The notes under the pieces: generated by a model
The model's input: the letters and a program-made list of their open reading frames with translations, nothing else
Databases searched by the model: none
Told to the model about the DNA's origin: nothing
In this document: piece after piece, positions 9,138 to 18,318 of the stretch
How the letters are laid out: each line of letters opens with the position of its first letter
Position numbering within the stretch: position 1 is the first letter of the stretch
DNA from: Alienimonas californiensis
Lineage (GTDB): Bacteria > Planctomycetota > Planctomycetia > Planctomycetales > Planctomycetaceae
DNA: 64,000 nucleotides
Reading direction: 5' to 3'
NCBI RefSeq assembly: GCF_007743815.1
Contig: NZ_CP036265.1
Coordinates: 4,085,059 to 4,149,058 of the forward strand
Made by a program: the position numbers and the translations under genes

Positions 9138-9838
9138 GATGCGGGGCGGGCGTTGGATTTGGCGGGCAGTTCGACGATCTGCCCGCCGTCCAGCCGCAGC
9201 CGGCGGCCGGCGAGGTTCGCCACGGCGGCGTCGTGGGTCACCATCAGCAGCGTCATGCCCAGTTCCTCGTTCAACCGGACGAGCAGGGTCTGAATCTGTT
9301 CGCTGGTTGCGGCGTCGAGGCTGCCGGTGGGTTCGTCGGCGACGACGAGGGTGGGGTTCATCACGATCGCCCGGGCGATGCCGACCCGCTGTTCCTGCCC
9401 GCCGGAGAGCTGTTTGGGCAGGTGATCCGCCCGGTCGGTCAGGCCGACCGCTTCCAGGGCCAACTCGACCCGCTCCCGCCGCTGCGTCCGCGACAGCGAG
9501 GCCAGCAGGGTGGGCAGTTCGACGTTCTCGTAGGCCGTCAGCACCGGCACCAGGTTATGCGTCTGAAAAATGTAGCCGAGGTGGGCCGCCCGCCAGTCGG
9601 CCAGCTTGGTGCGGGACATCGCGGTGATCTCCGTCCCGGCGACGGTGATCGTGCCGGCGTCCGGCGGGTCGATGCCGGCGACGGCGTTCAGCAGCGTGCT
9701 CTTGCCGGTGCCGCTGGGACCCATCATGGAGACGAAGTCCCCCTGATGAATGTCCAGATCGACGCCGGCCAGCGGGGTGACGGTCTCGCCGCCCTTCTTG
9801 AAGGCCTTCTTCAGGCCGCGCACTTCGACTAACGCCAT
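9104..9838 (-). CDS. ABC transporter ATP-binding protein (LolD/MacB type)
   Basis: This 244-residue nucleotide-binding protein has a complete motif set: Walker [10 protein letters not shown] at residues 40-48, signature [14 protein letters not shown], Walker [13 protein letters not shown], and the switch histidine in [10 protein letters not shown]. Length and the short C-terminal tail fit the LolD/MacB/FtsE group that powers FtsX-like permeases rather than importers. It lies between the membrane-fusion protein gene (41 bp upstream) and a permease gene (60 bp downstream), all on the minus strand. The last 15 residues are Ala/Pro-rich and overlap a DNA hairpin. It would hydrolyse ATP to drive the two permeases in this cluster. 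Confidence 0.95.
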   Translation of the reverse strand: MALVEVRGLKKAFKKGGETVTPLAGVDLDIHQGDFVSMMGPSGTGKSTLLNAVAGIDPPDAGTITVAGTEITAMSRTKLADWRAAHLGYIFQTHNLVPVLTAYENVELPTLLASLSRTQRRERVELALEAVGLTDRADHLPKQLSGGQEQRVGIARAIVMNPTLVVADEPTGSLDAATSEQIQTLLVRLNEELGMTLLMVTHDAAVANLAGRRLRLDGGQIVELPAKSNARPASPSPAGGALAA

Positions 9839-9879
9839 GGACCTGCCTCGTGTGTGAATGGGGTGGGGGAACCGGCCGG

Positions 9880-11442
9880 TCAGCCGGCGTCCTCGCCGGT
9901 GATCTCGATGCGGTCGCCGTCCTCCAGCCCCTCGCGGCCGGCGACGAGCAGTTTGTCGGTGGGGCGGAGGCCGTCGCTCACCTCGATCAGCTCCTCCGTC
10001 CCGGCCTCGCCAAGCGTGACCGGCTGCCGACGGGCGACGTTCCCCGCCGCGGCGAGCCAGACGCTGCGGGCGTCGCCCTCGCCCTCGACCAGTCGGCGGG
10101 GGACGAGCAGACGTTCCCGCTGCTCCTCGCCGACGGATTCCTCGTCGCTGGGCGGGGCGAGGAAGGTCGCTTTGACGAGCATCTCCGGCCGTACGGCCGG
10201 CGGCGGGTTTTCGAGGGCGACCTTTACTTCCAGGGTGTTCTTCTGCACGTTCGCGGCGGAGGTCGTCTCCAGCACGCGGCCGGCGATCGGTTCGTCGGCG
10301 GCGGCGGTCTCCACCGTCACCGGCTGGCCGCGGACGACCCGGGGGACGTCCTCCAAACGCACGTCGGCCCGCACCTGCAACATCGCAGGGTCGTAAAGGC
10401 TCACCACGGCGGAGCCTTCCGCGTTGGACTGGGCCTCCTGTCCGGTGACGAACGAACCGGGCGGGGCCAGCACGGCCAGCACGCGGCCGTCGGCCGGGGA
10501 CCTCAACGTCATCCGGTCCAGCCGCAGCCGGGCGATCTCCAGGGCCACCTCCGCCTGCCCGCGGCGGGCCTCGGCGGCCCGCACCGCGGCGGCGGCGGCG
10601 GCGAGCCGGTTCGATTCCTCAATCCGCAATTCCGTCTGCTCCGCGAGCGCGTCGCGGCGCCGACGGAGAGCCTCCGCCCGCTTCGGCAGGGAGGTTTGCA
10701 GGCTGCGAAGTTCCGCCAGCGCCGCGGCGGCCCGGTCGGCCTCGCTCTCGGCTTCCTGCAGCAGGCGGCCGGAGACCGATCCCCGGGCGGCCTGACGGCC
10801 GTCGCGGTTCTGCTCCGCGAACCGCAGCCGGGCCTCGGCGGCAGCGAGTCGGGCCGGCAGGGCGTCCTGCTCTCCCTCCACCTCGGCGAGCGTGGCGTCG
10901 GCCTCCGCCAACGCGGCCCGGCGGGCGAACGGCTGCTGGTACAACTGCTCCGCCGCCGCGCGTTCCGCCTCGGCGCCGGCGAGGTCCGCCTCGGCAAGGC
11001 TCAGGTCCGCCTCCGCCTGACGCACGGCGAGTTCGCTGTCTGCGGACACCAGCCGCGCGACCACCTCCCCGGCGTCCACCTCTTGCCCGGCGACGACCAG
11101 CAACTCCTCCACGACCCCGCTGCTCAGGGCGGAGACGTAGGTCGGCGTCGGCCGCGGTTCGACCCAGCCCGCCGCCTGAAACAGCGGCGTGCCCGCCCGA
11201 CGCACCTCCGCCTGTCGCACGACCACCGGGACGATCGTCACCGGCTTCGCCGTCCGCCACAGATCGCGGGCGGCCCAGCCGATCATCGCCAGGAACCCGC
11301 CGAGTACCACCGCCGGCAGCACGACGCGGGCCAGCAGACGACCGCGGCTCTGCCGCCGCTTCGGCTTCGCCGCGGCCCCCTGGGGGGCGCGGTCGAAGGC
11401 CAGGCGGCTCAAGTCCAGCGGCGGTTCGGCGAGGTCGCTCAT
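9880..11442 (-). CDS. HlyD-family periplasmic adaptor (membrane fusion protein)
   Basis: This 520-residue protein has one N-terminal membrane anchor ([20 protein letters not shown]), a lipoyl/barrel-sandwich half-motif ([20 protein letters not shown]), then a long Ala/Glu/Arg-rich alpha-helical hairpin (about residues 140-300). The second lipoyl half follows ([20 protein letters not shown]), then beta-barrel and membrane-proximal parts. This is the standard order for adaptors of MacAB- or RND-type efflux. The hairpin is longer than in MacA. It is transcribed with the ATPase and permeases and should link them to the outer membrane or act on the periplasmic substrate. No outer-membrane channel gene is present in the window. 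Confidence 0.92.
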   Translation of the reverse strand: MSDLAEPPLDLSRLAFDRAPQGAAAKPKRRQSRGRLLARVVLPAVVLGGFLAMIGWAARDLWRTAKPVTIVPVVVRQAEVRRAGTPLFQAAGWVEPRPTPTYVSALSSGVVEELLVVAGQEVDAGEVVARLVSADSELAVRQAEADLSLAEADLAGAEAERAAAEQLYQQPFARRAALAEADATLAEVEGEQDALPARLAAAEARLRFAEQNRDGRQAARGSVSGRLLQEAESEADRAAAALAELRSLQTSLPKRAEALRRRRDALAEQTELRIEESNRLAAAAAAVRAAEARRGQAEVALEIARLRLDRMTLRSPADGRVLAVLAPPGSFVTGQEAQSNAEGSAVVSLYDPAMLQVRADVRLEDVPRVVRGQPVTVETAAADEPIAGRVLETTSAANVQKNTLEVKVALENPPPAVRPEMLVKATFLAPPSDEESVGEEQRERLLVPRRLVEGEGDARSVWLAAAGNVARRQPVTLGEAGTEELIEVSDGLRPTDKLLVAGREGLEDGDRIEITGEDAG

Positions 11443-11482
11443 CGGGCGGTTCGGGGGAGGAACGGGACGGGAACGGCAGCGG

Positions 11483-12016
11483 TTACTTCCGCACGTACAC
11501 CTGCCGGGCCAGCACGCTGAGGTTGCCGGCGTCGTCCTTCTCCGCGGTGCCGCGGACGACGACCTCGGTTAATTCGTCGATCCCCAGCAGGTCCCGGGCG
11601 TTCTCCGCGACCAACTTGCCGTCGGCGTCGATCAGCTTCACCGTGGCGGAGTTCGCCGGCACCTTGTCCTGCTGGCAGCAGTAGTCCCACGGCGTCGGGC
11701 AGCCCTCGTCGGCGGCGCAGTACGGCACCTTGGGATCGACGATCGTGAACGCGGCCAGCCCGTCCACGAACGGGGCCCGGTCCCCGCCGATCAGACCGAC
11801 GACGGTCACCTCGTCGCCGTCTTCGACGCTCTCCTTGACGGCGCCGACGCCTTTCGCGCCTTCGGGTTCGGTCGGGGCGAGGTAGGCGGCGTTCTGCACC
11901 GTGGGGGCGGCGGCGTCGGTGACGGGCGCGTCCCCGTCCGGGGCGCCGCAGCCGACGGCGAGCAGAGCGACGGACAGGGCGCCGACCGCGGCGGCGTGGT
12001 GGGTGAGGTTCAGCAT
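11483..12016 (-). CDS. putative lipoprotein of the ABC exporter cluster
   Basis: This 177-residue protein has lipobox LLAVGC, so the mature form should be lipid-anchored at Cys23. The mature part includes [19 protein letters not shown] and a cluster of cysteines ([18 protein letters not shown]), then a beta-rich end ([20 protein letters not shown]) resembling an OB-fold or nucleic-acid-binding-like barrel, as in some bacterial tOB proteins. I do not recognise a named family. The four clustered Cys next to Trp and Tyr suggest a disulfide or metal site. It sits 40 bp before the adaptor gene and is surely part of the same transcript. A periplasmic metal-handling or substrate-binding role is inferred from the HMA and Cys-rich neighbours. 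Confidence 0.8.
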   Translation of the reverse strand: MLNLTHHAAAVGALSVALLAVGCGAPDGDAPVTDAAAPTVQNAAYLAPTEPEGAKGVGAVKESVEDGDEVTVVGLIGGDRAPFVDGLAAFTIVDPKVPYCAADEGCPTPWDYCCQQDKVPANSATVKLIDADGKLVAENARDLLGIDELTEVVVRGTAEKDDAGNLSVLARQVYVRK

Positions 12017-12113
12017 CGAAGGTTCTCCTGGAGGGAGGGGAGGGAAGCCGCCAGCGGCGGCGGGAAGCGGGTCGGCCTCCGGGCCGAGCCGTGAAGGTCA
12101 GTAAAAAGTGAGG

Positions 12114-13274
12114 TCAAATCGCTTTGAGGCTCTCCGCGATCGGGCGACGCAGGGCCTTGAGGGCCGGCGGGACGGCCCCCGCGGCGCCGAGCAGTAATCC
12201 GACGCCGCAGCCGATCAGCAGCGTCGTTCCGTCCACCCGCAGGGCGAAGGCGCCCATCGTGAACCGGACCGACAGCCCGTTGATCAGCAGCAGCGCCGCA
12301 GTCCCCGCCAGCAGCGAGGCGGCGGCGGCCAGCACGAGCCCCTCCTGGATGAGGCTCAGCAGCACGGCCCGGCGGCGGAAGCCGATCGCTCGCAGGGCGG
12401 CGATCTCCCGCGTCCGCCCGGCGACGGCGCCGTACATCATATTCAACCCGGCGAACGCCCCGGCGCCGGCGACCAGCGCCACCACCGCCCAGGCGAGAAT
12501 CCGCACCGGCTTGTAGTGCGTCTGCATCGCGCCGTAGTAGGCGGTCTCCGGCGTGGCGGTGATCTCGAGGTCCTTCCGCTGCTTGGAGAACAGATCGATC
12601 TCCCCGGCGGAGCCGTCGGGGGCGAGGGTGAGGGCGACCAGCCCGAGGTCCTGCCGATTGAGGGCGGACTGCAGGTCCGGCAGCCGGCACCAGAGTTCCG
12701 ATTCGAACGCCGATCCGCCCGCGGAAAACGTGCCGCTGACCGTCCAATCGCGGTTTTCGAACGTCACCGTTGAGCCGGGCCTCAGGGCGTTCGCGGGCAC
12801 GCCGAGCTTGGCGTGGGCCAGCCGCCCGGCGAGGATTTCGCCCGGCCCCGGCCAGGCGCCGGAGGTGATCCGCACGGACCGGCGAACAAGCGATGCAGTG
12901 GGCGTCACCCCGCGGACCAGCCCCAGCGACGTGACGTCTCCGCCGCCGACGCGGGTGCCGAAGTACAACTCTGGAGACACGTAGGCGACGCCCGACCGCT
13001 GCCGGATGCCGCTCAGGCTGGCTTCAAGGACGCCGGCGGTGCGGGCCGGGACGGCGGAGTTCTCGATGTTCTCCTCCGCCCCCAGCGAATAGACGAGCAT
13101 CACGTCGGGATCGCCGCTGACGGCCAGCGACGTCTCCAAGCCGCGGATGAAGCCCACGACCACGAGCATCAACAACACCACCGTGGCCAGCGCCGCCAGC
13201 GTCAGCAGGCTGCGCACCGGCCGCCGGGCCAGGTTGCGAATGCCGTAATCCCACGGGAGCAGGCGGAGCGTCAT
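12114..13274 (-). CDS. FtsX-like ABC transporter permease
   Basis: This 386-residue permease has an N-terminal segment ([20 protein letters not shown]), a periplasmic domain (residues about 45-260), and three C-terminal helices, including [20 protein letters not shown] and the FtsX stretch [20 protein letters not shown]. The topology matches the other permease at 7901-9043, but the sequences differ clearly, so the two are probably partners rather than a recent duplication. It is the upstream permease of the exporter set and is followed by the lipoprotein gene after about 100 bp. The substrate is unknown. Confidence 0.92.
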   Translation of the reverse strand: MTLRLLPWDYGIRNLARRPVRSLLTLAALATVVLLMLVVVGFIRGLETSLAVSGDPDVMLVYSLGAEENIENSAVPARTAGVLEASLSGIRQRSGVAYVSPELYFGTRVGGGDVTSLGLVRGVTPTASLVRRSVRITSGAWPGPGEILAGRLAHAKLGVPANALRPGSTVTFENRDWTVSGTFSAGGSAFESELWCRLPDLQSALNRQDLGLVALTLAPDGSAGEIDLFSKQRKDLEITATPETAYYGAMQTHYKPVRILAWAVVALVAGAGAFAGLNMMYGAVAGRTREIAALRAIGFRRRAVLLSLIQEGLVLAAAASLLAGTAALLLINGLSVRFTMGAFALRVDGTTLLIGCGVGLLLGAAGAVPPALKALRRPIAESLKAI

Positions 13275-13354
13275 GCGGCGGTGACTTCGTGGACGGGAGA
13301 GGGGAGGCCGAAACGGGGCGACGTAGACGTGCGTCGCCCCGGGAGCGGAACCGA

Positions 13355-13711
13355 TCAGGATTTGGGCTTCTCAGTGAAGGTGCCGCTCGGGCCGACCAGC
13401 TTCTCCGGGGTCTTGCCGATCGACTCCATCGCCTCCCACAACCACTTGGGCGAGAGCTTCACCTGCGGATCGGGCCACACCGTGACAGTCTTCTTCTGGA
13501 TGTCGCACCGCACCTTGGCGATGCCGTCGACGGGGTTCAGCGTCGCTTCGATCCGCTTCACGCATCCGCCGCACATCTCGCCGACGGTGATAACGGTCGC
13601 GGCGGGGGCGGCGGTCGTCGCCGGGCTCTCGGGCGCCGCGGACGCCGTCGTCGCGGCGGTCAGCAAGAAGACGCCGCAGAGGGCGCGCAGGGTGGGGAGG
13701 GCGGCGTTCAT
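13355..13711 (-). CDS. exported HMA (heavy-metal-associated) domain protein
   Basis: This 118-residue protein has a signal peptide ([18 protein letters not shown]) followed by one ferredoxin-like HMA domain of about 70 residues. The metal-loop motif is MCGGC, a CxxC pair in the position of the usual GMTCxxC loop ([16 protein letters not shown]). The C-terminal half ([20 protein letters not shown]) fits the second beta-alpha unit. Location after a signal peptide makes it a periplasmic Cu+ or Zn2+ carrier or sensor. It is 80 bp upstream of the permease gene on the same strand, so the exporter may move metal or metal-stressed substrates. That link is inferred from position only. Confidence 0.85.
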   Translation of the reverse strand: MNAALPTLRALCGVFLLTAATTASAAPESPATTAAPAATVITVGEMCGGCVKRIEATLNPVDGIAKVRCDIQKKTVTVWPDPQVKLSPKWLWEAMESIGKTPEKLVGPSGTFTEKPKS

Positions 13712-13913
13712 GGGAACTCCTTTTCAGGGGCGAAAGATAGATCTCGACGCGCAACACGCATCGTCGAGCGGGGGGCGGGACAGAGCGTCCCGCGGGAACG
13801 ACGACCGCACACGGGCCGCCGAAGTGGGGAACCGACCGCAGCAGCGGACCGGAGAAAGAAGGTGCGGGCGAACCCCCGCCCTCACGGGGGCGGAACGGTA
13901 CGCCCCGGGGCCG

Positions 13914-14300
13914 CTAGTTCAGCAGCGACGACAACAGGACGCGCAGCGCCGCTCCGCTGACAAACCCGGGCGGGCTCTCAGAGACCGCGTACGTCACCGG
14001 CCGGCAAGCGCCAAGCTTCGGCAACGATTCTTCGAAGAAGGCCGTGCTCAGACCGACGTGCGCCGCGACCCCGTCGAGGTCCGGCGAATCCGACAGCACG
14101 GCGCCGCCGCAGATTCCCTGGCAGCCGCAATCGTCGCCGTTCGGTTGCGGCCCGTCGTCGCCGCAGTCAGCGGGAGAGACCGGGCAGCAGGGGCAGTGCG
14201 TCGCTTCGCTCCCCGCATCGCCGCAGGCGCCCGCCGCACAGCGGAACGGGCACGCCAACAGGGCGCAGAGGGTGGCGGCGGCGACCAGCGACCGAAACAT
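13914..14300 (-). CDS. exported cysteine-rich protein
   Basis: This 128-residue protein starts MFRSLVAAATLCALLACPF, a signal or lipoprotein-like leader, then a segment dense in Cys (CAAGAC, THCPCCPVSPADCGDD, DDCGCQGICGG). The second half has no Cys cluster (LDGVAAHVGLSTAFFEES). No family is recognised. The Cys spacing could bind several metal ions or form disulfides. Together with the HMA-like gene 200 bp downstream this suggests extracytoplasmic metal binding, but this is inference. I chose ATG 14300 because it opens directly into the leader; the longer frame adds 33 residues without one. It is probably the first gene of the exporter operon. Confidence 0.72.
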   Translation of the reverse strand: MFRSLVAAATLCALLACPFRCAAGACGDAGSEATHCPCCPVSPADCGDDGPQPNGDDCGCQGICGGAVLSDSPDLDGVAAHVGLSTAFFEESLPKLGACRPVTYAVSESPPGFVSGAALRVLLSSLLN

Positions 14301-14425
14301 TCCGTCCAAAACGCGGGGAAGGGAACCGCCCGAGCTTACGCCGCCGACACCGACGCGGGCAAGGGCGCAATCGTCCGGCCCGTCCGCCTGCCGCCGCATT
14401 GACCACTGCGGGAGCCCAAGAAAAA

Positions 14426-14451
14426 ACCCGCCCCGGCGAACCGGGGCGGGT
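14426..14451 (-). terminator. 11-bp perfect stem with tetraloop
   Basis: The arms acccgccccgg (14426-14436) and its complement (14441-14451) flank a 4-base loop. An A6 run on the plus strand gives a T6 tail on minus-strand RNA, so the signal is a classical minus-strand terminator. No minus-strand gene is evident directly upstream of it (see the shared sequence at 14448-14472). Confidence 0.85.
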
Positions 14452-14472
14452 CAGTAGAGGCGTGGGGACTCC
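14448..14472 (-). other. 25-bp sequence shared with 25742-25766 (tRNA/tmRNA 3'-end-like)
   Basis: This segment matches the one at 25742-25766 at 22 of 25 positions. In both places it overlaps the last four bases of a GC-rich terminator stem in the same way. Read on the minus strand it has the form of an acceptor-stem 3' end (C-rich run then CGCCTC). It may be the tail of a structured RNA or an old attachment-site remnant. Confidence 0.45.
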
Positions 14473-15275
14473 GCCCGATGAGCTCTCTCGTCGATGAAAA
14501 TGGGTCTTCGTTCGCTGCGTCCGGACGAACTGCCCCGGTCGAATCGCACCGGCGTAAAGTTCGAATTTCGCAGGCGTTCGGTCGCTGGTCTGGAGACCCA
14601 GTCCGACAGCCCCGCAGCCGCCGACACACAGCGGGCCCCTCGATATGAAATTGCCCCGCACACTGCCGGAACCTAGCGGATCTGTTTCTTGCCCTAATCG
14701 GTCGCCCCGAAGCCTTCGGCTGGGGGCCTGCAGGTCGTGGCGGAGAACCCACGGCGGCCGAGTGCGTCGATGTCTGCAGCGGGTAGACAAAATTGATCTA
14801 TCTGACGGTCCCGAGCAGGGCTTCGTCGCCGCACCCGCGAAAGGCGGCTCAGGTCCGCTGCACTCGGATGAGCCCACGATCGCGGGTCACGCCCGCGTTA
14901 AACCGCACGCTCCGGACTGGATGCCGGACCGCGGATTGAAGGGGATGTGCCGGTTGGCGAGAGAGTCACAGCAGCACTGGCATCGATCTCGGACGACGAA
15001 CCCGATCTCTCCCGCGCGGCTGCTTCCTTCGGCAGTTAGGATTTTCTGAGTCCACTGCCAACGCCGTGCGCGGTGCGGGCTCCGACCTGAATCCTCTGGC
15101 TTTTGATGACCGCGGACCGTCAATTTTCACACGGCGGCGACCGTCTGCGTCAGGTACGTTCGCCGGCTCCGGCGGCGGCGAAATTCCCCTTTTCTCTACG
15201 ACGGGGCGTCGTAACTGAAAATCGCTCCCTCGGCTCCGGCGCCGCGGTTCCCGTCGGCCGGCTGGCGGGAATCGC
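14473..15275. other. intergenic region, no supported gene
   Basis: About 800 bp between the minus-strand exporter operon and the plus-strand polysaccharide locus. Open frames exist on both strands, but none has a coding-like composition or a recognisable motif. A structured RNA ending at 14448 on the minus strand is possible. The promoter of the polysaccharide operon should lie in the last 150 bp, but I could not assign -35/-10 boxes. Confidence 0.5.
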
Positions 15276-16292
15276 ATGAGCGTCGCCCCGCCCGTGGTCG
15301 TCGGGATGCCGGTCCGCAACGCAGAACGTTATCTCCCCGAGGCGCTGGACTCCCTGCTGGGGCAGACGTTCGGGGATTTTGAGCTGGTGATCTCCGATAA
15401 CGCCTCGACCGACGGCACGGAGGCCCTCTGCCGCGCCGCGGCCGCCCGCGACGACCGCGTGCGCTACGAGCGACTGTCGGAAAACGTGGGGGCTATCGAG
15501 AACTTTAACCGTCTGGCCCGTGCCGCCCGCGGGTGCTACTTCAAGTGGGCCGCCTCCGACGACCTGTGCTCGCCCACGTTTCTTGAGCGCTGCGTGGAAC
15601 GGCTGGACGGCGACGGCGCCCTCGCCTGGTGCCACCCGCTGACCCGTCACATTGACGGCGACGGCGACCCGATCGCGGCCCAGGACGACCCCGCCATCCC
15701 CGCCGGCGAGCCGAACCATAGCCTGACCCGCGTCGGCGCCACCGGCATGCGGTTCGACCGCACCGCGGCGGCGGCGTGGCGGCGATTTCGGGCGGTCGTG
15801 CTGGGGACGACCTGGTGTTCGGACAGCTACGGCCTGATTCGCCTCGACGCCCTCCGGAGAACCGCGCTGCTGCCGCCGTTCTTCGGGGCGGAGAAAGTGC
15901 TCATGGCCGATCTCGCCCTGCACGGCCGGTTCGCGGAGATTCCGGAGGTGCTCTTTTCGCAGCGGATCCACGCTGACGCCGCGAGCAACCTCGGCGGGGC
16001 GGACGCCGAACGCACCTTCGCCCGCGCGGCGGCGGGAGCCGGGAAGTTCTCGTCCACCCGTCTGGCCCTGCTGCGGGGGTACGCCTCCGCGGTGCGGCGG
16101 GCGGACCTGTCCGCCGCCGACCGATTCCACTGCTTCACCACATTGGGGCTCTACGTCGGGCAGGTGGGCAAGTGGGGCCGGGTATTGAAGTCCGCGGCGG
16201 CCGGCCGGGGCGTCGGCGACGACACCTTCCGCAAGGTGGCCGCCCGCCGAACGGCCTCTCGCACGCGCTCCGTCGAGGAGTCCGATCGATGA
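15276..16292 (+). CDS. GT2-family glycosyltransferase
   Basis: This 338-residue protein starts with a GT-A fold: PVVVGMPVRNAERYLPEALD, then LVISDNASTDGTEALCRAAA for the nucleotide-sugar site, and WAASDDLCSPTFLERC, where SDD stands in for the DxD metal motif. The acceptor half includes TWCSDSYGLIRLDALRRTAL. It has no membrane helices, so it is a cytosolic or membrane-associated transferase that adds one sugar to a lipid-linked repeat unit. It opens a plus-strand polysaccharide operon, and its stop overlaps the next start as ATGA. Donor and acceptor are unknown. Confidence 0.92.
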   Translation: MSVAPPVVVGMPVRNAERYLPEALDSLLGQTFGDFELVISDNASTDGTEALCRAAAARDDRVRYERLSENVGAIENFNRLARAARGCYFKWAASDDLCSPTFLERCVERLDGDGALAWCHPLTRHIDGDGDPIAAQDDPAIPAGEPNHSLTRVGATGMRFDRTAAAAWRRFRAVVLGTTWCSDSYGLIRLDALRRTALLPPFFGAEKVLMADLALHGRFAEIPEVLFSQRIHADAASNLGGADAERTFARAAAGAGKFSSTRLALLRGYASAVRRADLSAADRFHCFTTLGLYVGQVGKWGRVLKSAAAGRGVGDDTFRKVAARRTASRTRSVEESDR

Positions 16293-17080
16293 ACTTCACC
16301 GCTCCGCCGTCTGATCGGCCGGTCGCGGCCGCCCCGCCGGAATCGGTCGTTCTGATCGTCGATCCCCGACGGATTGTTCGGTGGCTGCTGGCGGTCGTCG
16401 TCGTCGTCGCGGCGGTGGGGACGGCCGCGGACTGGATCATCTATCAGGTCGCCGATCATCCGGACGACGGCCTCGCGAGGGTGGCCCGGCGGTTCGACCT
16501 GGGGCACGAACCGAGCTTGCCGGCGTGGTACTCGTCGCTGGCCCTGCTGGCCTGCGGGGCATTGGCGGCGCTGATCGCCCGGGTCGTACGGGAGGATCGA
16601 CTCTGGTGGGGGCTGCTCGCGGCGCTGTTCGCTGGCCTGGCGCTGGACGAGGCGGTGATGATCCATGAGATGGCCGACGGCGTGACGCACGAGGCGCTCG
16701 ACGGCGGCGGGGTCCTTTACTTCACCTGGGTCGTGCCGGGGCTGATCTTCGTGGCGGGCGTTTGCGCTCTCTTCGCCCGCTTCCTCTGGCGATTGCCGGC
16801 CCGCACGCGGTGGCGATTTATCTTGGCCGGCGGGACGTTTGTGGCGGGAGCGGTCGGGATGGAGATGGCCGCCGGCGCCGTGGTCGATTCCTACCCCACC
16901 GAGGCCGAAGGCATTGCCTCGCCGGCTCATATCGCGGTGCAAGCGGTGGAAGAGTCGCTGGAAATGCTCGGCGTCTTGCTGTTCCTGGCGGCGGAACTGG
17001 ATTATCTCGCCATGGCCGCCGGTTCAATTGTCCTCCGGTTCGCCCGGACCGGCCCCGCTGACGAACTCCTGACCGAATGA
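16289..17080 (+). CDS. multi-pass membrane protein of the polysaccharide operon
   Basis: This 263-residue protein has about six hydrophobic helices, the first at IVRWLLAVVVVVAAVGTAAD and later ones at LALLACGALAALIARVV and WVVPGLIFVAGVCALFARFL. Between helices 3 and 4 is a conserved-looking acidic loop (LDEAVMIHEMADGV). I recognise no named family; similar hypothetical membrane proteins occur in planctomycete polysaccharide loci. It overlaps the genes before and after by 4 bp each (ATGA), which is strong evidence for coupled translation with the GT2 and methyltransferase. ATG 16289 is chosen because the extra 39 codons upstream duplicate the previous coding region. Function not assigned. Confidence 0.82.
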   Translation: MNFTAPPSDRPVAAAPPESVVLIVDPRRIVRWLLAVVVVVAAVGTAADWIIYQVADHPDDGLARVARRFDLGHEPSLPAWYSSLALLACGALAALIARVVREDRLWWGLLAALFAGLALDEAVMIHEMADGVTHEALDGGGVLYFTWVVPGLIFVAGVCALFARFLWRLPARTRWRFILAGGTFVAGAVGMEMAAGAVVDSYPTEAEGIASPAHIAVQAVEESLEMLGVLLFLAAELDYLAMAAGSIVLRFARTGPADELLTE

Positions 17081-18276
17081 CCAATGCCCGCTGCTGTCCC
17101 GGGTGCGGCTCGGACCGGCTGACCGACCTGTTCGAGGCGACCGGCCAGCCGGTGCACGTCGGCATTTTCGGCGAGACCGCCGAACAGGCCCGTGCCCTGC
17201 CGACCGGCGAAATCACGCTCGCCCACTGCGGGCGCTGCGGGCTGGTGCACAACCGATCGTTCGAACCGGCGAAACTCGGGTATCGGCCGGGGTACGAGGT
17301 CGCGCTGCACCATTCCGCGACCTTCCGCGATTATCTCGACGGACTGATCGACGGGCTCATCGACCGGTTCGACCTGCGCGGCAAAAGGGCGCTGGAGATC
17401 GGCTGCGGCGACGGCTACTTCCTGACCCGTCTGGCGGAGCGGGCCGGGCTGCACGGGGTCGGCGTCGACCCGACCGCCCCCCGCGAGGGCCGCGAGCTGG
17501 CCGGGGACGGTACGGTCGAGCTGATCCGGGCTTACTTCGACGAGGGAACTGCCCGCCGCGTGAATGATCCGCCGGTCGAGTTCGTCGCCTGCCTGTCGGC
17601 GTTCGAACACGTCCCCCAGCCGGCGGGGTTGTTGAAGACCGTGCGGGAGATGGCGGGCGGGCGGGCGGGCGGGCTGTATTTCGAAACCTTCGACGCCCGC
17701 CGGGCGCTCGGTCGCGGGGAGATTTGGAGCGTCCACTACGAGCAGTGCAACCTGTTTGGGGCCGCGTCCCTGGCCGCGTTGTTCCAACATGCGGGACTGA
17801 CGGTGACGGACGCCGGCAACTGCTACGCCGGCGACCAATACGCCTACGTCGACGCGGTCGCCGGTCCCGCCCCCGCGGACCCGCCGCAGGACCTGGAGCC
17901 GGACGGCCTGCCGCCGGAACTGGCGAAGTTCCGCGAGACTTACCGGGCCAGGCACGCCGAATGGACCGCCCGGCTGGCCGAATGGCGGGCGACGGGCAAG
18001 ACGGCGGCGTTCTGGGGGGCGGCGGGTAAAGGGGTGACGTTCCTGAACTCCCTGCCGCTCGCGGGACCGGGGGACGGCGTGGTCGAAGCGGTCGTCGATT
18101 CCAACCCGGACAAGCACGGCAAGTTTCTGCCCGGAACCGGGCACCCGATCGTCCCGCCCGAAGCCCTCGCGGCGAACCCGCCGGACGCGATCGTCCTCTC
18201 CAACGCCCTGTACGAGCGGGAGATCCGCGCCCGGGCGGAAGAACTGGGCGTGACCTGCGAGTTCCACGTCGCCTGA
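17077..18276 (+). CDS. class I SAM-dependent (sugar C-) methyltransferase
   Basis: This 399-residue protein has three parts: an N-terminal zinc-binding Methyltransf_13 motif (CCPGCGSD, later CGRCGLVHNRSF), a central SAM-binding fold (ALEIGCGDGYFLTRLAERAG), and a C-terminal Methyltransf_14-like Rossmann domain (AFWGAAGKGVTFLNSLPL). This order matches the NDP-hexose C-methyltransferases such as TylC3-type enzymes and their relatives in surface-polysaccharide clusters. It probably methylates a nucleotide-activated keto-sugar or a related precursor in the cytosol. The start overlaps the preceding stop by 4 bp. All motifs look intact. Confidence 0.9.
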   Translation: MTNARCCPGCGSDRLTDLFEATGQPVHVGIFGETAEQARALPTGEITLAHCGRCGLVHNRSFEPAKLGYRPGYEVALHHSATFRDYLDGLIDGLIDRFDLRGKRALEIGCGDGYFLTRLAERAGLHGVGVDPTAPREGRELAGDGTVELIRAYFDEGTARRVNDPPVEFVACLSAFEHVPQPAGLLKTVREMAGGRAGGLYFETFDARRALGRGEIWSVHYEQCNLFGAASLAALFQHAGLTVTDAGNCYAGDQYAYVDAVAGPAPADPPQDLEPDGLPPELAKFRETYRARHAEWTARLAEWRATGKTAAFWGAAGKGVTFLNSLPLAGPGDGVVEAVVDSNPDKHGKFLPGTGHPIVPPEALAANPPDAIVLSNALYEREIRARAEELGVTCEFHVA

Positions 18277-18318
18277 CCGTCGCCTGAACCCACGCCCCCG
18301 CTCCCCGCACGCCCCGGC

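Noticed and set aside
14167..14877. Minus-strand frames between the Cys-rich gene and the polysaccharide locus
   Set aside because: Cross the terminator and have no coding signature; a structured RNA is more likely if anything.
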